Below, piece by piece: positions 8,016 through 18,500 of a stretch of DNA of 64,000 bases. The stretch comes from Glaciimonas sp. CA11.2. Its GTDB lineage: Bacteria > Pseudomonadota > Gammaproteobacteria > Burkholderiales > Burkholderiaceae_D. The first letter of the stretch is position 1. Every line of letters begins with the position of its first letter. The notes under the pieces were generated by a model. The model worked only from the letters and a program-made list of their open reading frames with translations, had not been told where the DNA came from and searched no databases. The translations under genes and the position numbers were made by a program. The stretch covers positions 3,844,001-3,908,000 of the forward strand of contig NZ_JAVIWL010000001.1 of NCBI RefSeq assembly GCF_034314045.1, written 5' to 3'.

Positions 8016-9104
8016 ATGCCAAGGCCTATTCTTGCCAGCGTTGATATTTCAGCCTTACAACATAATTTGCGCATCGCCAAAGCGCGTGCGCCGCACGCCA
8101 AAGTCTGGGCAGTCGTTAAAGCAAATGCCTACGGTCACGGTCTGGAGCGGGGAGTGCGCGCCTTTGCCGAAGCCGACGGACTAGCCTTAATTGAGCCGGA
8201 TTATGCAGTGCAGCTGCGTGAACTTGGCTGGAAAAAGCCGATATTATTATTGGAAGGATTCTTTGATGCGGATGACCTCGATCTTGTTATCAGCGCAAAA
8301 CTAGAAACCACCGTCCATTGTGATGAGCAAATTGCATTACTGGAGCATGCATTGCCAAAGCAACAAGTGCCTTACAAGTTATCGATTCATCTTAAAATGA
8401 ATAGCGGCATGAACCGTCTCGGTTTTGCGCCCGAAGCTTTCCGTGCGGCATACCAACGTCTGCGTGCAATGCCGGAAATTGGCAGCATCACGTTAATGAC
8501 CCATCTCGCTAATGCCGACGATCCCTTTAACCCCGGACTGCCGTTAGAACAGCAGCTCGCCCGTTTTGAGCGCGGAATTGCCGACCTTCCGGGCGATCAT
8601 AGTGTGGCCAATTCAGCCGCCGATTTGATGCACCCCGAGTTACGCTCTGATTGGGTTCGGCCCGGCGTCATGTTATACGGCGCAACGCCGGGTGGTGGAA
8701 CCGCAGAATCGTTCGGTCTGCGCGCTGCGATGACGTTGACTAGCAGGATTATCGGTATGCAGAAAGTTGCCGTCGGAGAAGCGATCGGCTACGGCAGCCG
8801 TTTTGTTGCGGACGAACCGATGATTGTAGGTGTCGTTGCCTGCGGTTATGCCGACGGATACCCGCGTCATGCACCAACCGGTACGCCAGTGATCGTGGAT
8901 GGTGTTCGGACTAGCACCGTCGGACGGGTATCGATGGACATGTTCTCGGTCGATCTCACGAACGTACCGGGTGCGCATGTGGGTAGCGAAGTGGTGCTGT
9001 GGGGAAGTGCGCTATCCGTTGATGAGGTCGCACACGCGGCCGGTACTATCGGTTATGAGTTACTCTGCGCTGTTGCACCGCGCGTTCGATTTATCGAGAT
9101 CTGA
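8016..9104 (+). CDS. alr: Alanine racemase
   Basis: A 362-residue PLP enzyme converting L- to D-alanine for peptidoglycan. The start at 8016 gives MPRPILASVDISALQHNLRIAK, the family N-terminus; an upstream TTG at 7932 would add 28 unlikely residues. KANAYGHG contains the PLP lysine (about residue 34), HLKMNSGMNRLGF and MTHLANAD follow, VRPGVMLYG is a barrel motif, and the C-terminal domain has GRVSMDMFSVDLT, where the catalytic tyrosine region of the partner subunit lies (AIGYGSRF). Length fits the family. Neighbours lplT and radA match other betaproteobacterial genomes. Confidence 0.95.
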   Translation: MPRPILASVDISALQHNLRIAKARAPHAKVWAVVKANAYGHGLERGVRAFAEADGLALIEPDYAVQLRELGWKKPILLLEGFFDADDLDLVISAKLETTVHCDEQIALLEHALPKQQVPYKLSIHLKMNSGMNRLGFAPEAFRAAYQRLRAMPEIGSITLMTHLANADDPFNPGLPLEQQLARFERGIADLPGDHSVANSAADLMHPELRSDWVRPGVMLYGATPGGGTAESFGLRAAMTLTSRIIGMQKVAVGEAIGYGSRFVADEPMIVGVVACGYADGYPRHAPTGTPVIVDGVRTSTVGRVSMDMFSVDLTNVPGAHVGSEVVLWGSALSVDEVAHAAGTIGYELLCAVAPRVRFIEI

Positions 9105-9486
9105 AGCGATGGGCGATTGAAGGAGCAATGTAAGGATTGAGGATGACTGTTGATGCACCTGAGTAAGGTTTGTTTTAGCGTGTGTTAATGTTAAATTTAG
9201 TTTGTATGCTTACCAGCCCGTGGTGTCAGCAATATTCCTCAATCAGCATCGGCTTTTGGTGACTTAGTTTGTGACTTAGCTGTTTTGTTCTTTATTTCCA
9301 TCGTTTCACCTCATATTTTCCGAGCCATATTAAATATGTTTTGGAGTGGCCTCAACGAGACCACTGTTATTAAACGTTCCGCTTACCGAACATTATTAAG
9401 CGTTGCACCAAGTTGAGATTGTCGCCTTTCTTAGCCATGGTCGCGCTCTGGTTTGTCCCTTTTTTATAGAAACGATTCCGATCCTT
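9105..9486. other. Intergenic region between alr and radA
   Basis: About 380 bases without a convincing gene. It contains GGTGTCAGCAA at 9222-9232, which resembles the conserved arm described elsewhere but lacks both the partner arm and a -10 at the right distance. A T-rich stretch with TATAGA lies about 20 bases before the radA ATG. No clear terminator for alr was found. Confidence 0.5.
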
Positions 9487-10860
9487 ATGGCCAAAGCAAA
9501 AACCAATTACACCTGCACCGAATGCGGCGGCGTTGCTAACAAATGGACTGGGCAATGTCCAGCCTGCGGACAGTGGAACACGTTGGTCGAAACCATCGTC
9601 GAATCCGGCAGCAATCGGTTTTCAATTCAGCATCAAGGCTTGGCACAGACCGCGCCGGTAGTCAGTTTGTCGGATATCGATGCGATTGATATCCCACGTT
9701 TTGGCACAGGAATCGAAGAGTTTGATCGCGTGCTGGGCGGCGGTTTGGTGGCTGGCGGCGTAGTATTAATCGGCGGCGATCCCGGTATCGGTAAGTCGAC
9801 GTTGCTATTGCAGGCGCTGGCAAATCTCTCTCGTGTCAAAAAAGTGCTGTACGTCAGCGGCGAAGAGTCGGGTGCGCAAATTGCCATGCGCGGCAAACGG
9901 CTGGCGGTAGACGCCAAAGACCTTAAATTACAGGCAGAAATTCAGTTAGAAAAAATTCTCAGCACCTTGGTTGAGCACAAGCCAGAAGTGGTGGTGATCG
10001 ATTCGATTCAGACCGTCTACTCCGACGCTCTGTCTTCTGCGCCCGGTTCGGTCGCGCAAGTGCGTGAATGCGCAGCGCAGTTAACCCGCGTTGCCAAGCA
10101 GACCGGCATCACCATCATCATGGTCGGTCATGTGACAAAAGAGGGCGCATTAGCGGGACCGCGCGTTTTGGAGCATATCGTCGATACCGTCCTGTATTTC
10201 GAGGGCGATACCCATTCCAGCTTCCGTCTGGTGCGCGCTGTCAAAAATCGATTTGGTGCGGTCAATGAGTTAGGTGTTTTTGCAATGACCGAAAAAGGGC
10301 TGAAGGGCGTGTCTAATCCTTCCGCATTATTTCTCTCGCAACACGATGTCGCTGTGGCCGGTTCCTGTGTGATGGTCACGCAGGAAGGAACACGCCCTTT
10401 GCTTGTTGAAATTCAGGCGCTGGTCGATGCATCGCATGCGCCCAACGCACGTCGTCTGTCGGTCGGTCTTGACCAAAACAGACTCGCCATGTTACTGGCA
10501 GTTTTGCATCGTCACGCCGGGATTGCTGCATTTGATCAGGATGTGTTTATCAATGCGGTCGGTGGCGTAAAAATTACTGAACCGGCGGCTGATCTGGCGG
10601 TATTGCTGGCGATTAATTCATCCATGCGCAATAAGCCGCTACCGCGTGGTTTAGTTGTCTTTGGTGAAGTTGGACTAGCCGGTGAAATTCGGCCAGCGCC
10701 ACGGGGGCAGGAACGCTTGCGTGAAGCAGCAAAATTAGGATTTTCGATTGCGGTCATTCCAAAATCGAATGTACCGAAACATAAAATCGAAGGTTTAACC
10801 GTGATCGGTGTCGAGCGGATTGACGACGCACTCAATAAAATACGGGATGCGGGAGATTAG
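9487..10860 (+). CDS. radA: DNA repair protein RadA
   Basis: A 457-residue RecA-like ATPase. Residues 1-30 hold the zinc finger (CTECGG...CPACG), GGDPGIGKST is Walker A, VVVIDSIQT Walker B, KNRFGA the RadA signature, and the C-terminal 150 residues are a Lon-protease-like domain (GGVKITEPAADLAVLLAI, GEVGLAGEIRP). RadA promotes branch migration during homologous recombination. ATG 9487 gives MAKAKTNYTC; an upstream in-frame start at 9403 would add 28 non-family residues. A strong hairpin follows the stop. Confidence 0.96.
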   Translation: MAKAKTNYTCTECGGVANKWTGQCPACGQWNTLVETIVESGSNRFSIQHQGLAQTAPVVSLSDIDAIDIPRFGTGIEEFDRVLGGGLVAGGVVLIGGDPGIGKSTLLLQALANLSRVKKVLYVSGEESGAQIAMRGKRLAVDAKDLKLQAEIQLEKILSTLVEHKPEVVVIDSIQTVYSDALSSAPGSVAQVRECAAQLTRVAKQTGITIIMVGHVTKEGALAGPRVLEHIVDTVLYFEGDTHSSFRLVRAVKNRFGAVNELGVFAMTEKGLKGVSNPSALFLSQHDVAVAGSCVMVTQEGTRPLLVEIQALVDASHAPNARRLSVGLDQNRLAMLLAVLHRHAGIAAFDQDVFINAVGGVKITEPAADLAVLLAINSSMRNKPLPRGLVVFGEVGLAGEIRPAPRGQERLREAAKLGFSIAVIPKSNVPKHKIEGLTVIGVERIDDALNKIRDAGD

Positions 10861-10939
10861 GGCCACGTAGCGCTATCGGATATCCATATCAAAAATAATC
10901 GCCGACGCGTGATCGTATACAACTAGAGTCTAAGAATAG

Positions 10940-10980
10940 AATAGCACCGTGCTGAATAGCGTAAAGTGGTGCTATTTTAA
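10940..10980 (+). terminator. Putative terminator after radA
   Basis: Arms AATAGCACC (10940-10948) and GGTGCTATT (10968-10976) are perfectly complementary over 9 bp with a 19-base loop and are followed by TTAA. It lies 80 bases after radA and before the convergent GST gene. The short T tail lowers confidence. Confidence 0.5.
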
Positions 10981-11066
10981 TGGCTGTACTATTTGTATAC
11001 ATCAGGCTTGTCGCTGAGTAATATTTTTTACTCTATATGAGTGCGCGAGTGTTGCAAGAAGACATC

Positions 11067-11699
11067 CTACATAATTTTAGCCGTAATGGTTTGCGCATAA
11101 GGGACCGAATCCTTAAACGATGGTCGCAAGTCAAGCCGATCATTAAATAATGCAAGCTCTGGATACAGCGTGCGCCACGGCAGTTCCTGAAAGCGTACCG
11201 AGAGATAGCCGACAGCCGTACCAACAGCAATGTCGCCAAGTCCAAAATGTTCACCTACTGCGACATTCCGTGAGCCAACAATTTTAGCCATCTCAGCCAA
11301 ACCACCCTCAATTTTTCGACGCTGACGCGCAAGCCATTCTGGGCTTCCGCCACCTTCACGTGTTTTCTCGAACAGCGTGAGCACAACCGCATCGCATATG
11401 CCATCGCATAGCACCTCCAGTTTTCGCGCAATAAGCCGTTCATCGATATCCTGTGGCAGTAGCGGTATTTGAGGATATTTCAACTCCAGATATTCCAGAA
11501 TATAGCTTGATTCATAGACGCCAGATCCGTCCTCAAGAATCAATACCGGGAGCTTTTCCAATGGATTGTAGCGCGGGGTACTGGTTGTGTCATGCCATGG
11601 AATTTCGGTGATCAGTTCGAAAGGTATCTTTTTTTCGGCCAATGCAATGCGTACCTTACGTGCGTATGGACTAGGTGTTGCGCTGATGAGTTTAAACAT
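11067..11699 (-). CDS. Glutathione S-transferase family protein
   Basis: A 210-residue cytosolic GST-like protein. MFKLISATPSPYARKVRIALAE is the N-terminal thioredoxin fold with the SPYARKVR active-site region, NPLEKLPVL carries the cis-Pro, YESSYILEYL the glutathione-binding E-S pair, and the C-terminal helical domain ends with RPSFKDSVP. Substrate cannot be inferred. A good Shine-Dalgarno (AAGGA) lies just before the ATG on the minus strand. It is convergent with radA and divergent from the adhesin locus. Confidence 0.9.
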   Translation of the reverse strand: MFKLISATPSPYARKVRIALAEKKIPFELITEIPWHDTTSTPRYNPLEKLPVLILEDGSGVYESSYILEYLELKYPQIPLLPQDIDERLIARKLEVLCDGICDAVVLTLFEKTREGGGSPEWLARQRRKIEGGLAEMAKIVGSRNVAVGEHFGLGDIAVGTAVGYLSVRFQELPWRTLYPELALFNDRLDLRPSFKDSVPYAQTITAKIM

Positions 11700-12172
11700 A
11701 TGATTTTCCTTAAAATTGATTCCGAATCAGAGTGACTACATTCACTAGCAGTTTCCAAAATTCTGATAATTCATTTTTAAAAACTGCAAAGCCTATCGCC
11801 GAATGTCGGTTACCGCACACCCCATACGATCTGCTGCAGATAATTGTCAGCATACGACAAAGGCGATAGACGTTGTTACGAACATTCTCGACTCAACTTG
11901 AACCGACGCGCACGCCAATGGCAATCGGGGACGCCGACGTCTTCTGTTACGGTTAATTCTGTTGTAGTTCAATGACTAGTCAATGCATCGACTGCCATCA
12001 TCGGTTAAGCCGAAATATAGTATACGTATTGCCTAAATGCATCTGCTTCCCTCCGCTTTTGTTGTATTTTGTTGTAACTGGACACATCAGGATCCTTATT
12101 GGATTTTTGCATTTTAGTGCACTAGATTTTCTTCGCAGTGCATCAGAAGAATTATGCATATCCCCAATTCTC
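11700..12172. other. Intergenic region between GST gene and the tpsA control region
   Basis: About 470 bases with no convincing gene; short open frames here have no Shine-Dalgarno and no recognisable protein. A small inverted repeat TTGTC-N7-GACAA is at 11844-11860. The right end carries the inverted-repeat promoter described separately. Confidence 0.5.
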
Positions 12173-12228
12173 AATGTCAGAAACTATCGATATTGGTCGG
12201 TTTGCTGACATTATTTCCTGAATATAAT
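12173..12228 (+). promoter_or_regulatory. tpsA promoter with 40-bp inverted repeat (site 1)
   Basis: The left arm AATGTCAGAAA (12173-12183) and right arm TTGCTGACATT (12202-12212) are separated by 18 bases; 10 of 11 positions are symmetrical. A perfect TATAAT is at 12223-12228. No good -35 exists at 16-18 bases because the right arm occupies that place, as expected for an activator-dependent promoter. The same layout recurs at three other genes in the window. Predicted transcription start is near 12235, giving a leader of almost 300 bases. Confidence 0.75.
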
Positions 12229-12469
12229 TATTTCATGAAAGATGGTACTCGGAAGCGATTCGGCGGTCAGGAGCACATCGTGATGCATCCGCGAGGGCAG
12301 TCTGCGTCGTTCATATCACGGCACTGCAACCAAACGCGGAACAAGCCCAGCGCATCAATGTCGCGCGCACCTCCTCCTAGTGTATTTGGTCTCGGTATCA
12401 CTTTACGACTCCAACCAGTTTCAAGCTCCCCCGGAACAAGACTGCAGTGCAATCAGTAGGCGCGGAATG

Positions 12470-12516
12470 GCTTCTCAATAGAAGCGGACGTGCGCCCCAT
12501 TCAAAAACACGCTTCT
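12470..12516 (+). promoter_or_regulatory. Mutually exclusive hairpins in the tpsA leader
   Basis: GCTTCT (12470-12475), AGAAGC(G) (12480-12486) and CGCTTCT (12510-12516) are placed so that the middle segment can pair with either neighbour: a 6-bp stem with a CAAT loop, or a 7-bp stem ending 12 bases before the tpsA ATG. No Shine-Dalgarno is visible in between. A switch in translation is possible but inferred. Confidence 0.35.
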
Positions 12517-12528
12517 AAAAAAAATAAC

Positions 12529-15500
12529 ATGAACAATATTTACCGTCTGGTCTGGAATCGCGCCATTAATCAATGGGTGGTAGCCTGCGAATTTGCCCGC
12601 AGTACGCAGCGCGGTGCAAGCTGCACGCGTCGTGCCGGCACTAGTCTGCGTAGCGCCATTCCTATGCTTTCTTTACTGTCTATTTCGCTAGGCCTTGCAG
12701 GGATTGTTCAGGCCGCACCATTTGGCGGCCAGATAACGGCGGGAACCGGCACTATAAACCAGGCAGCATCCACCACTACGATTCAGCAATCGAGCCAAAA
12801 TCTGTCGCTGAACTGGCAAGGCTTTAATGTGGCTGCTAATGAGGCGGTAAATTTTGTTCAGCCGGGAAGTAATTCAATCGCAGTTAATCGGATTCAAAGT
12901 TCAACCGGAAGTCAGATACTCGGGCATCTGAATGCCAATGGTCAAGTGTGGTTGATTAACCCGAACGGGATTTTATTCGGTCAGAACGCGCAGGTTAATG
13001 TCGGTGGTTTAGTGGCTTCGACTCTAAATGTGTCGGATAACGCCCTTGGATCAAGCAGCGTCAGCTTTAGCGGCTCTGGCACCGGCAGCATAATTAACAA
13101 AGGAACGATCACCGCGGCTAGCGGAGGCTATGTCGCGCTGATCGGTAATACTGTCTCGAATCAGGGTGTCATTTCTGCCACGCTAGGAACGGTGGCGCTG
13201 GGTGGCGGCAGCGCTGAGACATTGACGTTTAGCGGTGACAAGCTAGTCCATCTGCAAGTTGATCAAAGTACGTTGGATAACCTTGCCGAAAACAAGCAAT
13301 TGATCCAGGCTGATGGCGGTCAGGTGACTATGACAGCCGGTGCAAAAGACACAGTATTGGCCAGTGTGGTGAACAATACCGGTGTGATTTATGCGCGTAC
13401 CGTCAACGATCACAACGGTGTCATCACTTTGTTAGGCGGCATGCAGTCTGGCCAGGTCAATGTTGGTGGCACGCTGGATGCCAGCGCACCCAATGGCGGC
13501 AATGGTGGTGCTATCGAAACCAGTGCAGCGCAAGTAAGGGTTGCGAACAACGCAATCATCACTGCCAGCGCCAGGCAAGGGCAGGCGGGCACATGGTTAA
13601 TTGATCCAACTGACTTAACTATCGACGCCAGCGCAGCAACGACGATCGCCAGTACGTTGACGGGCGGAACCAGCGTTACCGAGCAGACGACTGCCAACGG
13701 TGCGAGTGGATCGGGTACGCAAACGGCTGGTGCAGGTGACATTAATGTCAATGCGGCGATCAACTGGACCAATGTAAATCCCAGTATAAAGTTGACGCTT
13801 TCCGCTTATCATGCCATTAACGTCAACGCTGCCGTTCATGGTACGGGTTCCGTAGTCATGGAAGCAGCCGGTGGAAATATAACCATCGGTTCTGCCGGTT
13901 CAGTAAGTGGTGATGCCGGGGTCACCCTGGCTACCGGGGCAAATTTTGTCAATAACGCGGGTGCCTCGGCGGTGTCAGCATCGGCCTCAAAATGGGTCAT
14001 CTATTCCACGAGCCCAACATTAGATACGCTTGGTGGACTAATCCCCAATTTTATCCAATACAACGCCCCCTATCAAACCACGCCAGCCTTAGCCGCAGGT
14101 AACGCTTCTCTGTATAGCATCGCGCCCACATTGACTGTGACAGGACTGTCAGGAGCGGTAAGCAAAACCTACGATGGCAACACGAGTGCAGCGCTATCAG
14201 CCTCAAATGTTGCTGTGTCGGGCTTGATAAATAGCGATACGTTTGCATCCATGGCGGGTATTTTTGGATCATCCAATGCTGGTACCAATATGGCTGTTTC
14301 GTCCTCGCTTGCATCTGCAGGTTTATTGGCAAAAAATACCGCCGGTATTGACGTATATGGTTACGGGATTGTCGGCCCGGCTGTAACTGCAGGTATCGGT
14401 ACTATTACACCAGCGGCGCTCACTGCATCGATAATAGGTACGCCTGCCAAGGTGTATGACGGTACGATGACTGCAACCTTAATTGCGTCAAATTACGCGC
14501 TTGCAGGATTCGCGACCGGTCAGAGCGCCACCGTGAATCAACCTTCCAGCGTGTCATACGGTGCGGCCAATGCCGGCGCACAAACGGTCTCCGCGACCTT
14601 TTCTACCTCGAATTTTGTCGCCGGCGGCAGTACCAATTTACTCAATTACACTTTACCTACATCGGCCAGCGGAGCCGGAGTAATCAATAAAGCGGCAGTC
14701 GAAGTGACAGGTGTTCTGTCAAGCAACAAAATTTATAACGGAACAGCCACGGACGCATTAAATACTACTAATGCAGGAATCTATGGTGTTATTCCAATCG
14801 ATTCTGGTGCCGTTGTCTTAGTCAGTAGCGGTGCGAGCGGTCAGTTTTTGACGTCAAATGTCGGTAACAATCTAGCAGTAAGTGTTAGCGGTTTTGCTTT
14901 GTCGGGTAATAGCGCAGCCAATTATCAAATAGTTGAGCCATCGAATCTGGTAGCCAATATCACACCAAAATCTCTCACGATCACCGGTTTGTCAGCAACC
15001 AATAAAGTTTATGATGCCACGCGTGCAGACGCCCTGAACATCATCGGTGCTGCGCTATCCGGGGTGGTGAATAGCGATGCATCCAACGTCTCACTTTCTT
15101 CGTCCAATGCGACCGGCGCGTTTGCGTCAGCTAACGTTGGTAGCGCATTAGCGGTGTCTTCATCAGGATTTGGCATTTCGGGCACGGCAGCTTTAAATTA
15201 TCAACTCGTTCAGCCCACCGGTCTCGTGGCGGATATTACACCAGCGGCGCTTGCCATTTCACTCATCGGCAATCCCACCAAGGTGTATAACGGCAGCAGT
15301 ACCGCCGCGCTCGGAACCGGTAATTTTTCTGTCTCAGGTTTTATATCAGGGGAAAGTGCAACAGTTTTACAAACTACATCAGCGACGTATAGTTCTCCAA
15401 ATGCGGGTACGCAAGCCGTTACCTCTACTTTATCTGGGCCTGACTTTTCAGCAGCAAATGGCACTTTGCTGTCAAACTATAGCTTCCCGTCATCAGTAAC

Positions 15501-18500
15501 TGGTATCGGCACTATCACGCCAGCACCATTGACGGTGGCTATTGCTAATAACCCGACTAAAGTTTACGACGGCGCGACAACAGCCACGCTAAGTGGTGGA
15601 AATTATGCGCTAAGTGGCTTTGTTCCAGGGCAAAGTGCGACCATTAGTCATGCAAGCGGTGTTTATGCTTCTGCCAATGTCGGGGTCGAAGCCATTACGA
15701 CCAGCGTGCTTCCGTCGGACTATACCGCTGGACAAGGCACATTGCTGTCGAACTATATTCTTCCTGCCAGCGTTTCCGGTTTCGGAACGATTACGCCTCT
15801 CGCTATTTTGATGAATGTGCAAGCATCCATCATCAACAATCCGTCAAAATCTTATGATGGCTCCTCGGTGGCGACATTGAATTCGTCTAACTATTCTCTA
15901 TCAGGATTTGTGCATGGTGACGGTGCTTCAGTTAATCAAACGGTTGGGCATTATTCGTCCGTCAATGCAGGCGCCCAGCCTGTTAGTGCCATGCTGACCA
16001 CGCAAGACTTCGTCGCCAATGCAGGCACTACTCTGACTAACTACACATTGCCGACCACCGCTTACGGGACTGGCACGATTACACCGATTCCGCTTTCGGT
16101 CTTGATCGTCAATAATCCAACCAAAACTTATAACGGTGCGACGTCCACCGTATTGAGTGCTTCAAATTACGTCATCTCTGGATTTATTGGTAGTGAAAGC
16201 GCACAGATCAATCAATCTGCATTAATCAATTATGCCGCGCCAAACGCTGGCGCACAGGCCATTACAGTCACGCTGATGTCGTCTGATTTCACGCCAAACG
16301 GTGCGGTGCTCACAAACTATGTGCTGCCGACATCGGCTGTAGGGACGGGCCATATTACGCCTGCACCACTTTATGTCAGAGGGGTATTGGCAACTGATAA
16401 GGTCTACAACACTACAACAGCAGATGTGTTGAATACAACCAATGCATTGTTGAGCGGCCTGGTTGCCAGCGATGTTGCTAACGTTACGCTTGTCGATGGA
16501 AGTGCTTCCGGAACGTTCTCGACTGCCAGTGCGGGCAATAATCTGGCTGTATCGCCAACTGGATTCTCGCTTTCCGGTAGTGCCATTGGCAACTATGTTT
16601 TACAACCCATCACAGGATTGGCGGCTAATATCACCCAGGCATCATTAAGCATACTGGGCGTTACAGCAAGTAATAAATCCTACGACGCGACTAATGCGGC
16701 GACGTTGAATGACGCAAGCGCTAACTTGTCCGGAATTTTGACCGGATCAGCAGGACAGGACAGCGTGACATTGATAACGTCTGGAGCAACCGGCACGTTC
16801 GGTTCGGTTAATATCGGCAACCAGTTGGCTGTCGGAGCAAGCGGTTTTGCGCTCGCTGGAGCGCAAGCCGGAAACTACGCGTTAAGTCAACCAACCGGTC
16901 TGACAGCGGATATTACGCCAGCTGTTATCACTGCGGTGATTATTGGTAATCCTACCAAGTCATACGACGGTTCCTCCTCAACAACCCTGACCGCGGCAAA
17001 CTATACATTGAGCGGTTTCGTCGCAGGCCAAAGCGCTGCGGTTCCGCAATCGGCTACAGCTAACTACACATCACCTGATGCGGGAACGAATGTTAGCGTG
17101 GCATCGACGCTCGTGCTTTCAGATTTTGTTGCAAGCGCCGGCACACAATTGTCCAATTACGCGCTACCGCCGACTGCCGCTGGACTTGGTACGATCACGC
17201 CCGCCCAACTCACGGCCATAATTGTCGGTAATCCGACTAAAACCTATGACAACACTACACCGGCGGCATTAACCAACACAAATTTCATGTTGTCAGGATT
17301 TGTCGGATCGCAGGGTGCGGCAATCAACCAGACTGTTGGCACGTATGGATCGGCGAATGCAGGGCCAGAATCAGTATCAGCGAGTTTGACTGCAAATAAT
17401 TTTTCGACAGCAACCGGAACTAATTCCAATAACTACATATTTCCAGTATCCGCAGTAGGCAATGGGACGATCACGCCCGCACCTCTGTCGGTGCTTCATG
17501 TTTCAACCACGCCGCGTGTTTACGACGGCACGACGGTTGATGTACTAACCGGCGCTACCCTCAGCGGCACTGTTTACCTTCCCGATGCCCCGATACTGGG
17601 TAATTTTGCAACAGGCACACTTAGCTCGAGTGGAAATGTTGGTACCGATACGGTGACGACAGCCATGACGTTGACGGGTCCTGGGAGCAGCAATTATATC
17701 GTCACGCAACCGACTGGATTGACTGCAGTGATTAGTCCTGCAATCTTGAGCGCCACCTCCGCAGTCAGCAGAGCCTATGACGGGACCAATGTGGCGAATC
17801 TGAGCGGAACCCATACCACTTTCAGTGGTTTCGTCAGCGGTCAGGGTGCAAGTGTTAAAAGCGGCGTCACCGGCACTTTCTCGCAACCCAACTTTGGCTC
17901 CGCTCTGACCATCACAGGCGGCGCGCTAACGACCGGCGATCTGACCGCCAATAACGGCACATTGCTGACCAACTACACATTGCCTGCAAGTGATAACGGC
18001 ATCGGTAACATTACGCCTGCAATATTGACTTACGTGGCGACGCCAGTAAGCTATCAATACGGTCTTAATATACCTAGCGTTCAAGCGGGCAGCGTCACCG
18101 GTTTTGTGCACGGCGAGACTTTATCCAATGCTACTACGGGCACTCTTGCATTCGATAATAGGACTGCAACAAGTACTAGCAATGTCGGCGCCTATTCTAT
18201 CGATGGCAGCGGCCTAACCGCGAATAACGGCAATTATACTTTTGTTGCAGCGGCAGGAAACGCAACCGCACTGAGGATTACGCCCGCGCCATTGACGGTG
18301 ATAGGTGTCGCGACCACGTCGCGTGTCTACGATGGCACAACCGTTGACATCCTCACCGGTGCGACCCTCGCTGGCACTTTGTACAATCAGGACACGCCAA
18401 CGTTGGGTAATGCCACGACAGGCACGCTTGGCAATAACGGTAATGTCGGTAACGATACAGTGACCACTGCGATGACATTGACGGGAGTGGGTGGGACTAA

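Noticed and set aside
9222..9232. GGTGTCAGCAA in front of radA as a fifth copy of the conserved arm
   Set aside because: Two mismatches, no partner arm at the 18-base spacing and no -10 at 49-50 bases.
11972..12459. Short ORFs between the GST gene and tpsA
   Set aside because: No ribosome sites, odd composition, and they cover the promoter element and the tpsA leader.
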